A stretch of 64,000 nucleotides of DNA from Streptomyces platensis (GCF_008704855.1 NZ_CP023691.1:744001-808000); one strand, 5' to 3'; shown: positions 14,981-23,894, counted from the stretch's first letter. Translations and numbers: made by a program. The notes: generated by a model not told the origin, from the sequence alone.

Positions 14981-16366
14981 ATGACCACGCGTACCGCCCA
15001 ACTCCACACCGGGAGCCATGACTTGCCGGTCCCGGACGCCCTCGCCGACTTCATGACCGGCCAGTGGGCCGCCACCCCGCTCCCCGCCGACTCCCGCGTT
15101 CCCGGCTTCGCGCTCTTCGCCGGCCGCCGGTCCCGGCTCGCCGCCCGCTTCCCCGGCGAGCGACTGCTTGTCCCCGCAGGCGAGTTGACGGTGCGCTCCC
15201 ACGACTGCGATCACCGCTTCCGGCCGCACAGCGCCTACGCCTGGCTGACCGGACTGACCGGCGAGGACCAGCCTGGACATGTGCTGGTACTGGAGCCGGA
15301 CGGCGAGGCGGTGCTGTACATACGGCCGCGCTCACCCCGGGACCGCGGCGGGGAGTTCTACCGGGACCGCAAATACGGCGAGTTCTGGGTGGGCCGCCGC
15401 CCCGATCTCGCCGAAGCCGCCCGGCTCACCGGCATCCGCTGCGCCCACCTGGACGACCTGATACGCCACACGGCCGACCGGGACGCCTCCCGTGATCCTG
15501 AACTTGCCTGTGCGCTCAGCGAGTTGCGGCTGGTGAAGGACGCCTGGGAAGTCGGGCAGCTCCAGCAGGCCGTCGATCACACCGTCACCGGCTTCGAGGA
15601 TGTCGTACGGGCCCTCCCCGCCGCGCTGCGCCACCCGCGCGGCGAACGCTGGATCGAGGGGGTCTTCCAGCTGCGCGCCCGCGCCGAAGGGAACGGCACC
15701 GGGTACGAGACCATCGCCGCCGCCGGCGCCCACGCCTGTGTGCTCCACTGGATCCGCAACGACGGTCCACTCGACCCGGACCAGTTGCTGCTGCTCGACG
15801 CGGGCGTGGAGACCGACTCGCTCTACACCGCCGACCTCACCCGTACCCTGCCACTGTCCGGGCGCTTCTCCCCGGTCCAGCGCCGGGTCTACGAGCTGGT
15901 GCTCGCCGCGCAGGACGCGGGCATCGCCGCCCTCAAACCGGGGGCGAGCTTCCGCGACTTCCACCGGGCCTGTACGACCGTCCTGGCCGAGGGCCTGGCC
16001 GACTGGGGTGTGCTACCCGTCCCGGCGGCGGAGGCACTCGCCCCCGACAACGGTCTGTATCGGCGTTACACGCTGTGCAGTTCGGGACATATGCTCGGGC
16101 TCGATGTGCACGACTGCGGCCGGGCCCGCGCAGAGCAATATCTGGACGGTGTGCTGACGGAGGGCCAGGTGCTCACGGTCGAACCGGGGCTCTATCTCCA
16201 GCCCGACGACGAGACCCTGCCACGCGAACTGCGCGGTATGGGCATCCGTATCGAGGACGATCTGGTGATCACGGCGGACGGGGCACGGCTGATGTCCTCG
16301 GCGCTGCCGCGCAGCGCCGACGGCGTAGAGGAGTGGATGGCCGGACTCCTCGCGGGCGGGGCCTGA
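14981..16366 (+). CDS. pepP: Xaa-Pro aminopeptidase (M24B, aminopeptidase P)
   Basis: A 461-residue cytoplasmic metallopeptidase that removes an N-terminal residue next to proline. The N-terminal AMP_N domain (residues about 20-180) includes VPGFALFAGRRSRLAARFP and RDRGGEFYRDRKYGEFW. The M24 pita-bread domain holds all five metal ligands: Asp in LLLLDAGVETDSLYTADLTRT (two), His in SSGHMLGLDVHD, Glu in VLTVEPGLYL and Glu in GMGIRIEDDL. The start ATG follows CCCGGAGGCGTCGAC. The GntR gene 56 bp downstream on the other strand, and a shared operator-like element, suggest induction by a peptide or amino acid signal. Proline peptides from the neighbouring collagenase are natural substrates, which is inference. 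Confidence 0.92.
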   Translation: MTTRTAQLHTGSHDLPVPDALADFMTGQWAATPLPADSRVPGFALFAGRRSRLAARFPGERLLVPAGELTVRSHDCDHRFRPHSAYAWLTGLTGEDQPGHVLVLEPDGEAVLYIRPRSPRDRGGEFYRDRKYGEFWVGRRPDLAEAARLTGIRCAHLDDLIRHTADRDASRDPELACALSELRLVKDAWEVGQLQQAVDHTVTGFEDVVRALPAALRHPRGERWIEGVFQLRARAEGNGTGYETIAAAGAHACVLHWIRNDGPLDPDQLLLLDAGVETDSLYTADLTRTLPLSGRFSPVQRRVYELVLAAQDAGIAALKPGASFRDFHRACTTVLAEGLADWGVLPVPAAEALAPDNGLYRRYTLCSSGHMLGLDVHDCGRARAEQYLDGVLTEGQVLTVEPGLYLQPDDETLPRELRGMGIRIEDDLVITADGARLMSSALPRSADGVEEWMAGLLAGGA

Positions 16367-16372
16367 GGCAGA

Positions 16373-16401
16373 GGGTCTGAGGCTGAGGGGTCTGAGGCTG
16401 A
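16373..16401. repeat. short direct repeat after aminopeptidase gene
   Basis: GGGTCTGAGGCTGA occurs twice (16373-16386 and 16388-16401) with a 15-bp period, in the gap between the convergent aminopeptidase and GntR genes. It looks like slippage duplication; no function is evident. Confidence 0.6.
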
Positions 16402-16422
16402 TGCGCCTGAGCCGGCCGGACC

Positions 16423-17142
16423 TCAGGCCCGCCGCGCGCCTGGCAGGTGAGGCCGCAGCACCAGCAGCTCGTCCCCGTCCCCGTCCCCGGCCCACAGTGA
16501 GCGGACATGACCGAGGTGGCGGGCCATACACGACTCGGCGGCCGCGGCATCGCCCGTCAGCATCACATCGAGCAGCTCCCCGTGCTCCTCGGCGGAGGGC
16601 AGCAGCTGATCGCGCTCGTCGAGCCGGGTGAGGCCGTAGAGGCGGGAGCGTTTGCGCAGATCACCGACGGTCTCGACGAGGCGCTCATTGCCGCCGAGGC
16701 CGAGCAGTTCGAGATGGAAGCGGCGGTCGGCCTCCAGATAGCCGATGAGGTCATGCGCACGGGCCGCCGCAACGATCTCCAGCGCGGCCGGGCGGAGGGC
16801 CTCCAGCTGTGCGCGGCCGGCGGTGCGGGTGACCAGACCGACGACCGGCACCTCGATCAGTGCCCGGATCTCGGTGTACTGGTCGAGGTCGCGCTCGCTC
16901 ACCTCGGTGATCCGGAAGCCCTTGTTGCGGACCGGTTCGACCAGCCCCTCCCGGGCCAGATCGAGCATCGCCTCGCGCACCGGGGTGGCGGAGACCCCGA
17001 AGTCCGCAGCGAGACCCGGGGCCGAGTAGACCGATCCCGGGCGGAGTTCCCCCGCGACAAGGGCCGCGCGCAGCTGATGGGCGACCTGATCACGGAGCCG
17101 CTCCTGAGCGGTGATCAGGCTGCGGTGCTTGAGTTCCCCCAT
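16423..17142 (-). CDS. GntR-family regulator, FCD (FadR) subfamily
   Basis: A 239-residue repressor or activator. The winged helix is LRDQVAHQLRAALVAGELRPG...SAPGLAADFGVSATPVREAMLDLAREGLVE (residues about 14-68). The C-terminal FCD ligand domain is helical, with VGLVTRTAGRAQLEAL, the metal-ligand pattern DRRFHLELLGLGGN and the His of MARHLGHV near the end. It is convergent with the aminopeptidase gene. The upstream element CAATGTCACGTTG suggests autoregulation. The ligand is unknown; a carboxylic or amino acid is usual for this subfamily. Confidence 0.9.
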   Translation of the reverse strand: MGELKHRSLITAQERLRDQVAHQLRAALVAGELRPGSVYSAPGLAADFGVSATPVREAMLDLAREGLVEPVRNKGFRITEVSERDLDQYTEIRALIEVPVVGLVTRTAGRAQLEALRPAALEIVAAARAHDLIGYLEADRRFHLELLGLGGNERLVETVGDLRKRSRLYGLTRLDERDQLLPSAEEHGELLDVMLTGDAAAAESCMARHLGHVRSLWAGDGDGDELLVLRPHLPGARRA

Positions 17143-17188
17143 CCTGCCCCTCTCGTGCTCCGCCGAGTTGCCGCGAACTGCCAGCGTA

Positions 17189-17201
17189 CAATGTCACGTT
17201 G
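17189..17201. promoter_or_regulatory. candidate GntR autoregulatory operator
   Basis: CAATGTCACGTTG is a near-perfect palindrome (CAATGT / ACGTTG around a central C; one mismatch), 47 bp upstream of the GntR start codon. Odd-length palindromes of this kind are typical for FadR-type regulators. It shares its core with the element at 14925. Confidence 0.45.
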
Positions 17202-17437
17202 CGACAAGTGCCTGATGGCAGCCATCCACCCACCTCCGTAACGCGCCCTGACGGGGCCGGGGACAGCGCACTTTCCGCGGCCGGTCATGAGGGCTCCCCT
17301 TTCACGTTCTACGATCCGGCGGAGTTCTCTGGCAGCGCGCCTCCGCCGAAGCGCCATGGACCGGTGACGCCGTGCCGCCGGGGCAGTCGTGGCGCAGAGA
17401 CACCGAATGCGGGTCTCGGGTCCTCTAGCGTGGAGGG

Positions 17438-18229
17438 ATGGAGGACACCGGGGCGGAGGGATCACCTCCGGGTACCGACGAGAGCGGCTTTCCCGCCTAT
17501 CACGCGGGGCGCTGCGGCTCGCTCGCCGAGCTGGACACGGAGCTGGTCCGCTGCCGGGCCTGCCCACGGCTGGTGGCCTGGCGCGAGGAGACCGCCGCAC
17601 AGCCGCGCGCGGCGTTCCGGGGCCAGGAGTACTGGGCCCGCCCCGTCCCGGGGTTCGGGCCGGCGGACGCGGCGCTGGCCATCGTCGGGCTCGCGCCGGC
17701 CGCGCACGGCGGCAATCGCACCGGCCGGATGTTCACCGGGGACGCCTCCGGCGACTTCCTGTTCGCCGCGCTCCACGCGGTCGGCCTCGCCTCCCGGCCC
17801 ACCGCGACGGACCGCGACGACGGACTGGAGCTGTACGGGGTACGGGTCACCGCACCGGTGCACTGCGCTCCGCCGGAGAACCGGCCGACGCCCGCCGAGC
17901 GCCGTACCTGCCGGCCATGGCTGTCGGCGGAGCTGCAACTCCTCGGCCCGAGCCTGCGCGCGGTGGTGGCCCTGGGCGCCGTCGGCTGGCAGGCGCTGCT
18001 GCCCGTACTCGGCGAAACGGGGTGGCCGCTCCCCCGGCCCCGCCCCGCGTTCGGCCACGGGGTGCGGCTGACCCTGCCCGCCACCGGACAGCGGCGGGAA
18101 CTCCAGGTGCTCGGGAGCTACCACCCCAGCCAGCGCAATACGTTCACCGGCCGGCTCACCTCCGACATGCTCATCGAGCTGCTCGCCGAGGCCGCCGAGG
18201 CCGCGGGCCTGACGCCGTCAGCGGACTGA
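17438..18229 (+). CDS. uracil-DNA glycosylase, family 5 (UdgB)
   Basis: A 263-residue DNA repair enzyme that removes uracil, and often hypoxanthine or other deaminated bases, from DNA. Family motifs: the Fe-S-type cysteines begin with VRCRACPRLVAWREE near residue 36, GLAPAAHGGNRTGRMFTGD near 84 (motif A; Ala where family 4 has Glu and family 1 Asp), VTAPVHCAPPENRPTP, ALGAVGWQALL and the C-terminal motif GSYHPSQRNTFTGRLT. Further Cys residues in PVHCAPPENRPT and RRTCRPW complete the likely 4Fe-4S cluster. RBS GGAGGG directly precedes the ATG. It stands alone on its strand; the gene behind it is a decayed transporter. Confidence 0.92.
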   Translation: MEDTGAEGSPPGTDESGFPAYHAGRCGSLAELDTELVRCRACPRLVAWREETAAQPRAAFRGQEYWARPVPGFGPADAALAIVGLAPAAHGGNRTGRMFTGDASGDFLFAALHAVGLASRPTATDRDDGLELYGVRVTAPVHCAPPENRPTPAERRTCRPWLSAELQLLGPSLRAVVALGAVGWQALLPVLGETGWPLPRPRPAFGHGVRLTLPATGQRRELQVLGSYHPSQRNTFTGRLTSDMLIELLAEAAEAAGLTPSAD

Positions 18230-18423
18230 CCCCGGAGGCCGGAACCAGGCGCCGTCGAGCCGGACGACCCACCACTCCGCCGCCGTGCGGCCCCGGACGC
18301 CCACTTCTATCCTTGGAGCTGAACCGCTGCACGGCCCGGCGGGCGGTGCTCCCGGAGGGGCGCGGGGAACTCCGCGACCAGCCACGACGCAGCCGCACAG
18401 GCAGCCGCAGCCCCAGCCGAAAA

Positions 18424-18464
18424 CGCAGACGCAGCAGACGCAGCAGACGCAGACGCAGACGCAT
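18424..18464 (+). repeat. CAGACG hexamer repeat
   Basis: About seven imperfect copies of ACGCAGACGCAGCAG-type units (core CAGACG) fill 18424-18464, between the glycosylase and the decayed transporter gene. The remainder of 18230-18503 shows no gene I can support. It is a simple tandem repeat, not a CRISPR array. Confidence 0.7.
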
Positions 18465-18503
18465 GACCGCTCGGCACTTTCCGCGGAACGCAGAGGAGTG
18501 CGT

Positions 18504-19610
18504 GTGGCGACCAAGGTCGAGGAGGCCGTTTCAGGGGACCGGTGCGGCGCTGATCTTCCCGGTGTCCGTGGCGGTGGTGACCAGTTACTTCCGGGACGCG
18601 CAGCAGGGGCCCGCGGTCGGTACGGTGCTCGCGTTCATTCCATCGGCACCGCGCTCGGGCCGTTCGTGGGGGGTGTCTTCGCCGAACACGTCAGCTGGCG
18701 TGCGGTGTTCCTGCTGAATGTGCCGGTGTGCCTGGCCGCCACGCTGCTGGTGCTGCGCTTCGTCCCCGAGAGCCGCGACGAGCAGGCGACCCGCCGTCTC
18801 GACCTGCCCGGCGCGGCGACCGTTGCCCTCGGTCTGGCGTGTCTGATGCTCGCCGTCGACCAGGGACCGGGCTGGGGGTGGGCCTCCGCACCCACACTGG
18901 CCACCTTCGCGCTGGGGGTCGCCCTCCTCGCGCTGTTCGTGGCAGTGGAGCGGCGGGCGCCGGAGCCGCTGATCGAGCTGTCGCTGTTCCGCAATGTGAA
19001 GTTCGATGTGATCACCCTCGCGGGCTCGCTGTCGAATGTGGTCTCTTGCCTGATCGCGGTGCTCTCGGCGCTCTATCTACAGCAGGCACGGGGGCTGACG
19101 CCGACCCAGGCAGGGGTGATCTTCCTGGCCCTCTCCTGCGGCGTCGGAGCGGCGAGTTACCGGGCCGGGCACCTGGCGCTGCGCTGGCATGCCGAGACCC
19201 TGATGGCCTGCGGCATGGTCACCAGCGGCGCCGGGTTGCTGGCGCTGACCTGGGTGCGGCCCTTGGGCTGGTACGCGGTGGTCTTCGTGATCTGCGGGGT
19301 GGGCATCGGACTGGGCTGGGCGCTGACGAATGTGGCGACCCAGGCGCATGTCCCCGCGGAGCGGACCGGCGCGGCATCGGGCCTGGTGCTGACGTCGCTG
19401 GTGCTGTTCGGTGCGGTGAGCGTGACGATCGCGGCGACGGTGCTGGAGGCCGTCAGCGGCTCCCCCACGACCGCGGCCGCCGACGGCCCCGCCATCGAGG
19501 CCGTCCTGCGCGGCACGTCCGTACTGGCCTTCCTCGGCGCCTTCGGACTCTTCGCCATCTGCCGGCCACGACTGCGGGCGCGGGCCGTGGGAGCGGAGGA
19601 GTCCGCCTGA
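18504..19610 (+). pseudogene. MFS drug-exporter gene (DHA2-type) with N-terminal deletion and frame disruption
   Basis: An apparent native start remains: GAGGAG, then GTG at 18504 reading VATKVEEA. The next recognisable part, GTGAALIFPVSVAVVTSYF (TM4, 18539 onward), is in another frame, and the first three TM helices (about 100 residues) are absent. Near 18640 the frame changes back: SIGTALGPFVGGVFAEHVSWR is antiporter motif C in TM5. From there a normal C-terminal part of about ten helices runs to TGA at 19608-19610. Two changes that nearly cancel leave the frame open from 18504, but about 45 residues are out-of-frame sequence and TM1-3 are missing, so transport is very unlikely. Confidence 0.75.
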
Positions 19611-19701
19611 CGGGTGGTCAGGGCAGGGCGGAGGGGCGGCGGGCGTGGCAGCGGGTTCGGCGGGCCCCTGCTCCTGAGGCAGTTCGCGACCAGCCTGGTC
19701 G

Positions 19702-20619
19702 TCACCGTGCGCCATACACCGACTGCGGGGTCTCGGCATCGGCCAGCAGCTTTCGGGCGGTCTCGCCCGCCTCGGCTGGGGTCCAGCGGCTGCCCTTGTC
19801 CGCGGTGGGGCCGGGGCGCCAGCCCTCCATCACGGTGATCCGGCCCGCCTCGGCCTCGAAGACCCGGCCGGTGACCCCGGCGCTGCCGGCGGACGCCAGC
19901 CAGACCACCAGCGGGGAGACGTTCTCCGGGGCCATCGCGTCGAACTCCCCGTCGGCGGGCGCCGCCATCGTCGTGGCGAAGGTCCGCTCGGTCATCCGGG
20001 TACGGGCGGCCGGTGCGATGGCGTTGATCTGTACGCCGTAGCGGGCCATCTCGGCGGCGGCGACGAGGGTGAGGCCGATGATGCCGGCCTTCGCGGCGGA
20101 GTAGTTGCCCTGGCCGACGCTGCCGAGGAGCCCGGCGCCCGAACCGGTGTTGATGATCCGGGCGTCGGGCGTCCGGCCGGCCTTGGTCTCGGCGCGCCAG
20201 TGCGCGGCGGCGTGCCGCAACGGCAGGTAATGGCCCTTGAGATGGACCCGGATGACGGCGTCCCAGTCGTCCTCGTCGAGGTTGACGAGCATCCGGTCGC
20301 GCAGGAACCCGGCGTTGTTGACGAGGGCGTCGAGGCGGCCGAAGGTGTCCAGGGCGGTGGTGACGAGCGAGGCGGCGCCGTCGGTGGTGGTGATGTCGCC
20401 GGTGTGGGCGACGGCCCGGCCGCCGTGTGCGCGGATCTCGTCGGCGACCTGCTGGGCCGGTCCGGCCGAGGCGCCGGCTCCGTCGGGAGCCACCCCGAGG
20501 TCGTTCACCACGACCTCCGCTCCTTCTGCGGCGAGGGCCAGGGCATGGGCGCGGCCCAGGCCGCGGCCCGCTCCGGTGACGACGGCGACGCGTCCCGTGC
20601 AGATTCCGTTACCGGTCAT
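19702..20619 (-). CDS. SDR-family 3-hydroxyacyl-CoA dehydrogenase-like oxidoreductase (Rv3548c-like)
   Basis: A 305-residue NAD(P)-dependent short-chain dehydrogenase. Visible: TGAGRGLGRAHALALAAEGAEV (cofactor loop), VNDLG, NNAGFLRDRMLVNLDEDDWDAV, catalytic Ser in INTGSGAGLLGSVGQ and YSAAK. The NAG-FLRDR and long C-terminal tail resemble the dehydrogenase part of multifunctional beta-oxidation enzymes. Size and position match Rv3548c (about 304 residues), the outermost gene of the KstR2 cluster of M. tuberculosis. Its start overlaps the stop of the next SDR gene by 4 bp, so they form an operon transcribed from the promoter at about 21480. A role in oxidising a steroid-ring acyl-CoA is inference. 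Confidence 0.85.
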   Translation of the reverse strand: MTGNGICTGRVAVVTGAGRGLGRAHALALAAEGAEVVVNDLGVAPDGAGASAGPAQQVADEIRAHGGRAVAHTGDITTTDGAASLVTTALDTFGRLDALVNNAGFLRDRMLVNLDEDDWDAVIRVHLKGHYLPLRHAAAHWRAETKAGRTPDARIINTGSGAGLLGSVGQGNYSAAKAGIIGLTLVAAAEMARYGVQINAIAPAARTRMTERTFATTMAAPADGEFDAMAPENVSPLVVWLASAGSAGVTGRVFEAEAGRITVMEGWRPGPTADKGSRWTPAEAGETARKLLADAETPQSVYGAR

Positions 20620-21449
20620 CTCAGGTCTCCTGTTCCGTCATGGCGGATCTCCTCGGGGACTTCGGGCAAGGTGGGGTGGTTGACGGTGGCGGCGTCGAGG
20701 AAGGCGGGGCGCTCACCGCCACCGTGGACGAGCAGGCTGGCGCCGGTCAGATACGCGGCACGGTCGGAGGCGAGGAAGACGCAGGCGTCGCCGATCTCGG
20801 CGGGTTCGGCGAGCCGGCCGAGCGGGACGGTGGCGCCGACGGCGGCGATGCCGGCCTCGTCTCCGTAGTGCAGCGCGGCGAGTTCGGTGCGCACCATGCC
20901 GAGGACGAGGGTGTTGACCCGGACCCCGGGGGCCCATTCGACGGCCATGGAGCGGGCCAGGTGGTCCAGGCCGGCCTTGGCCGCGCCGTAGGCGGCGGTG
21001 CCGGGCGAGGGACGGGTGCCGCTGACACTGCCGATCATGATGACCGAACCGCCGCCCGGCCGGTCACGCAGCACCTCGTACGCGGCGAGCGAGGCGGTCA
21101 GCGGCGCGAGGAGGTTCAGTTCGACAACCCGGGTGTGCCGTTCGGCGGCGGTCTGCGCGAGCAGCCGGTACGGCGTGCCCCCGGCGTTGTTGACCAGGCA
21201 GTCCAGCCCGCCGTGCGCCGCCGCGACCTGCAGGAAGAAGGCCCGTACGGCGGCCGGGTCGCGCAGGTCGAGAGGGCGGAAGTGCGCGGTGCGGCCGGCC
21301 GCGGTGACGGGGGTGTCCGGTGGCCGGCGGGCGCAGACCACGACCTCCGCGCCGGCCTGAAGGAACGCCCGGGCGATGCCTGCGCCGACGCCCCGGGTGC
21401 CGCCGGTGACGACGGCCACCCGTCCACTCAGATCGAGGGTCAGGCTCAT
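20616..21449 (-). CDS. SDR-family oxidoreductase (Rv3549c-like)
   Basis: A 277-residue short-chain dehydrogenase: TGGTRGVGAGIARAFLQAGAEV, NNAGGTPYRLLAQT, Ser in MIGSVSGTRPSPGTAAYGAAKAG (Tyr-x3-Lys), and VNTLVLGMVRTEL. It is first in a two-gene minus-strand operon with the 19702 SDR, and divergent from the enoyl-CoA hydratase. The same pair in the same place flanks echA20 in M. tuberculosis (Rv3549c, Rv3548c). The substrate is unknown here; a steroid-derived CoA ester is inferred. A TetR/KstR2-type palindrome lies just upstream at 21497. Confidence 0.85.
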   Translation of the reverse strand: MSLTLDLSGRVAVVTGGTRGVGAGIARAFLQAGAEVVVCARRPPDTPVTAAGRTAHFRPLDLRDPAAVRAFFLQVAAAHGGLDCLVNNAGGTPYRLLAQTAAERHTRVVELNLLAPLTASLAAYEVLRDRPGGGSVIMIGSVSGTRPSPGTAAYGAAKAGLDHLARSMAVEWAPGVRVNTLVLGMVRTELAALHYGDEAGIAAVGATVPLGRLAEPAEIGDACVFLASDRAAYLTGASLLVHGGGERPAFLDAATVNHPTLPEVPEEIRHDGTGDLR

Positions 21450-21496
21450 TCGGCACCCCTCCCGCAGCGCGCGATCCGCTGCTAGCTTCGCTACCT

Positions 21497-21510
21497 AACA
21501 AACGCTTGGT
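21497..21510. promoter_or_regulatory. KstR2-type operator between SDR and echA20 operons
   Basis: AACAAACGCTTGGT matches the 14-bp KstR2 palindrome AnCAAGnnCTTGnT at all fixed positions but one (A for G in the left arm). It lies in the 82-bp gap between divergent operons, so one repressor site could shut both. Outer arms GCTACC (21490) and GGTAGC (21516) flank it. The matching site at 27335 has the same single deviation. Confidence 0.7.
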
Positions 21511-21531
21511 GGAAAGGTAGCTGATCGCCTC

Positions 21532-22305
21532 ATGGGTGTCTCCACCTCCACACCGGACAAGGGCGTCGCCGTCATCACCGTCGACTTCCCTCCGGTCAAC
21601 GCCCTTCCCGTACAGGGCTGGTACGACCTCGCCGACGCGGTGCGCGCGGCCGGCCACGACCCCGGCATCCGCTGTGTCGTCCTGACGGCCACGGGCCGCG
21701 GCTTCAACGCGGGCGTCGACATCAAGGAGATGCAGCGGGACACCGCGGCCGGCGGCCACGGCATCCTGATCGGTGCCAACCACGGCTGCGCCGAAGCCTT
21801 TTCGGCGGTATACGGCTGCGAGGTGCCCGTGGTCGCGGCGGTGCACGGCTTCTGTCTGGGTGGCGGCATCGGCCTGGTCGGCAACGCGGACGCGATCGTG
21901 GCGAGCGAGGACGCCACCTTCGGGCTGCCGGAGCTGGACCGCGGGGCGCTCGGCGCGGCCACCCATCTGGCGCGCCTGGTCCCCCAGCATCTGATGCGCG
22001 CGCTCTACTACACCTCGCGCACCGCCACCGCCGCCGAACTGCATGCGCACGGGTCGGTCTGGAAGGTCGTCCCGCGCGCCCAACTACTGGACGCCGCACG
22101 GGACTTGGCGCAGGAGATCGCGCAGAAGGACGGCAGTCTCCTCCGTCTCGCCAAGGCCGCCCTGAACGGCATCGACCCCGTCGACGTGCGGCGCAGTTAC
22201 CGCTTCGAGCAGGGCTTCACCTTCGAGGCGAACCTCGGCGGGGTCGCCGACCGCGTCCGCGACACCTTCGGTACGCCGCACGGCGCACCGGACACGGAGG
22301 GCTGA
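21532..22305 (+). CDS. echA20: enoyl-CoA hydratase/isomerase-family ring hydrolase (EchA20-like)
   Basis: A 257-residue crotonase-fold protein: VITVDFPPVNALPVQGWYDL, oxyanion loop GRGFNAGVDIKEMQ, and HGFCLGGGIGLVGNADAIVAS near residue 105. The usual Glu pair of true hydratases is only partly present (LPELDRGALGAA), which suits EchA20, known to hydrolyse ring D of a steroid-derived diketone CoA rather than hydrate an enoyl-CoA. Length and position match Rv3550. It is the first gene of a four-gene plus-strand operon, echA20-ipdA-ipdB-ipdC, with 3 bp to the next gene. Confidence 0.85.
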   Translation: MGVSTSTPDKGVAVITVDFPPVNALPVQGWYDLADAVRAAGHDPGIRCVVLTATGRGFNAGVDIKEMQRDTAAGGHGILIGANHGCAEAFSAVYGCEVPVVAAVHGFCLGGGIGLVGNADAIVASEDATFGLPELDRGALGAATHLARLVPQHLMRALYYTSRTATAAELHAHGSVWKVVPRAQLLDAARDLAQEIAQKDGSLLRLAKAALNGIDPVDVRRSYRFEQGFTFEANLGGVADRVRDTFGTPHGAPDTEG

Positions 22306-22308
22306 GCG

Positions 22309-23148
22309 ATGACCGACAAGACCATGACGCCCGAGGACGTCGTCGCCCGGCTGCACAGCGGGATGACCCTCGGTATCGGCGGCTGGGGGTCGCGCCGTAA
22401 GCCGATGGCGCTGGTGCGGGCGCTGCTCCGCTCCGACATCACCGATCTCACCGTGATCTCGTACGGCGGTCCCGATGTCGGCCTGCTCGCCGCCGCGGGC
22501 CGGATCCGCAAACTGGTCGCGGCGTTCGCGACGCTGGACTCGATCCCCCTCGAACCGCACTTCCGCGCGGCCCGGCAGCGCGGGGCGTTCGAGCTGATGG
22601 AGATCGACGAGGCGATGTTCATGTGGGGCCTGCACGCGGCCGCCAACCGGCTGCCGTTCCTGCCCGTACGGGCCGGTCTCGGTTCGGATGTAATGCGCGT
22701 CAACCCCGGCCTGCGGACGATCACTTCACCGTACGAGGACGGCGAAACCCTGGTCGCCGTGCCGGCCCTGCGCATGGACGCCGCACTGGTCCATCTGAAC
22801 CGCGCCGACCGCCTCGGCAACGGCCAGTACCTCGGCCCCGACCCGTACTTCGACGATCTGTTCTGCGAGGCCGCGGACCGCGCGTATCTCTCCTGCGAGC
22901 GGCTGGTGGACGACTTCGCCGCCGCGGCCCCGCAGACCCTGCTGGTGAACCGGCACACGGTCACCGGGGTCGTCGAGGCCCCCTACGGCGCGCACTTCAC
23001 CTCCTGCGTGCCCGACTACGGCCGGGACGAGCCCTTCCAGAAGCTGTATGCGACCACGCCCTGGCCGGAGTTCGCCGAGCGGTTCCTGCGCGGGGACGAG
23101 AAGAGCTATCAGTCCGCGGTCGAGACCTGGCACGAGGAGCAGACGTGA
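22309..23148 (+). CDS. ipdA: CoA-transferase family subunit A, IpdA-like ring C hydrolase
   Basis: A 279-residue subunit of the class I CoA-transferase fold: VVARLHSGMTLGIGGWGSRRKPMALV, YGGPDVGLLAAAGRI, and the acidic FELMEIDEAMFMWGLHAAA segment near residue 97. In M. tuberculosis IpdAB is a heterotetrameric hydrolase that opens ring C of the last steroid ring intermediate (COCHEA-CoA), although it looks like a transferase. The gene is 3 bp after echA20 and overlaps ipdB by 4 bp (GTGA at 23145), consistent with equimolar subunits. Confidence is high for the family and lower for the steroid substrate. Confidence 0.85.
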   Translation: MTDKTMTPEDVVARLHSGMTLGIGGWGSRRKPMALVRALLRSDITDLTVISYGGPDVGLLAAAGRIRKLVAAFATLDSIPLEPHFRAARQRGAFELMEIDEAMFMWGLHAAANRLPFLPVRAGLGSDVMRVNPGLRTITSPYEDGETLVAVPALRMDAALVHLNRADRLGNGQYLGPDPYFDDLFCEAADRAYLSCERLVDDFAAAAPQTLLVNRHTVTGVVEAPYGAHFTSCVPDYGRDEPFQKLYATTPWPEFAERFLRGDEKSYQSAVETWHEEQT

Positions 23149-23894
23149 GCCGGACCATCACCACGACGACCCGCGCCGAGTACTGCGTGATCGCCTGCGC
23201 CGACGCCTGGCGCGACAACGGCGAGGTGCTTGCCAGCCCGATGGGCCTGATCCCGTCGATCGGTGCCCGGCTCGCCAAGCACACCTTCGCGCCCGATCTG
23301 CTGCTCACCGACGGCGAGGCGACGCTCGTGGGCCTCGACGGGACGCCCGAGGGCTGGCTGCCGTACCGCCGGCATCTGACCATGGTCACCGGCGGCAGAC
23401 GCCACGTGATGATGGGCGCGAGCCAGCTCGACCGCTTCGGCAACCAGAACATCTCCTGCATCGGCGACTGGCAGCAGCCCGCCCGCCAGCTCCTCGGGGT
23501 ACGCGGCGCGCCCGTCAACACCCTCAACAATCCGGTGAGTTACTGGGTGCCGAAGCATTCCCGGCGGGTCTTCGTCGAGAAGGTCGACATGATCAGCGGG
23601 GTCGGTTACGACAGCGCGGCCGCCGCCGGCCCGTCCGCGACCCGCTACCACCGCATTCCGCGCGTGGTCTCCGACCTCGCGGTCCTCGACTTCGAGACCC
23701 TGGACCGTGCCATGCGGCTCGCCTCCGTCCATCCCGGGGTGACGGCCGAGGAGGTCGAGGCGGCCACCGGGTTCCCGCTCGCCCGGCCCGACGAGCTGCC
23801 GTACACCCGGGAGCCCACCGCCACCGAACTGCGCCTGATCCGTACGGTCCTCGACCCGGACGGGCTGCGCGACCGCGAGGTGCCGCCGGCATGA
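23145..23894 (+). CDS. ipdB: CoA-transferase family subunit B, IpdB-like ring C hydrolase
   Basis: A 249-residue partner of IpdA: RAEYCVIACADAWRDNGEVL, MGLIPSIGARLAKHTFAPDL, MMGASQLDRFGNQNISCIGDW and the C-terminal SDLAVLDFE. The GTG at 23145 overlaps the ipdA stop. The protein keeps the beta-subunit fold but shows no ExGhxG motif of true CoA-transferase beta subunits, as expected for IpdB. The length equals that of Rv3552 (about 250). Its stop overlaps the next start (ATGA at 23891), so the whole operon is translationally coupled. Confidence 0.85.
   Translation: MSRTITTTTRAEYCVIACADAWRDNGEVLASPMGLIPSIGARLAKHTFAPDLLLTDGEATLVGLDGTPEGWLPYRRHLTMVTGGRRHVMMGASQLDRFGNQNISCIGDWQQPARQLLGVRGAPVNTLNNPVSYWVPKHSRRVFVEKVDMISGVGYDSAAAAGPSATRYHRIPRVVSDLAVLDFETLDRAMRLASVHPGVTAEEVEAATGFPLARPDELPYTREPTATELRLIRTVLDPDGLRDREVPPA

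Noticed and set aside
18424..18464. CRISPR-like short repeats
   Set aside because: The unit is a 6-bp tandem without spacers or cas genes, so it is a simple repeat.
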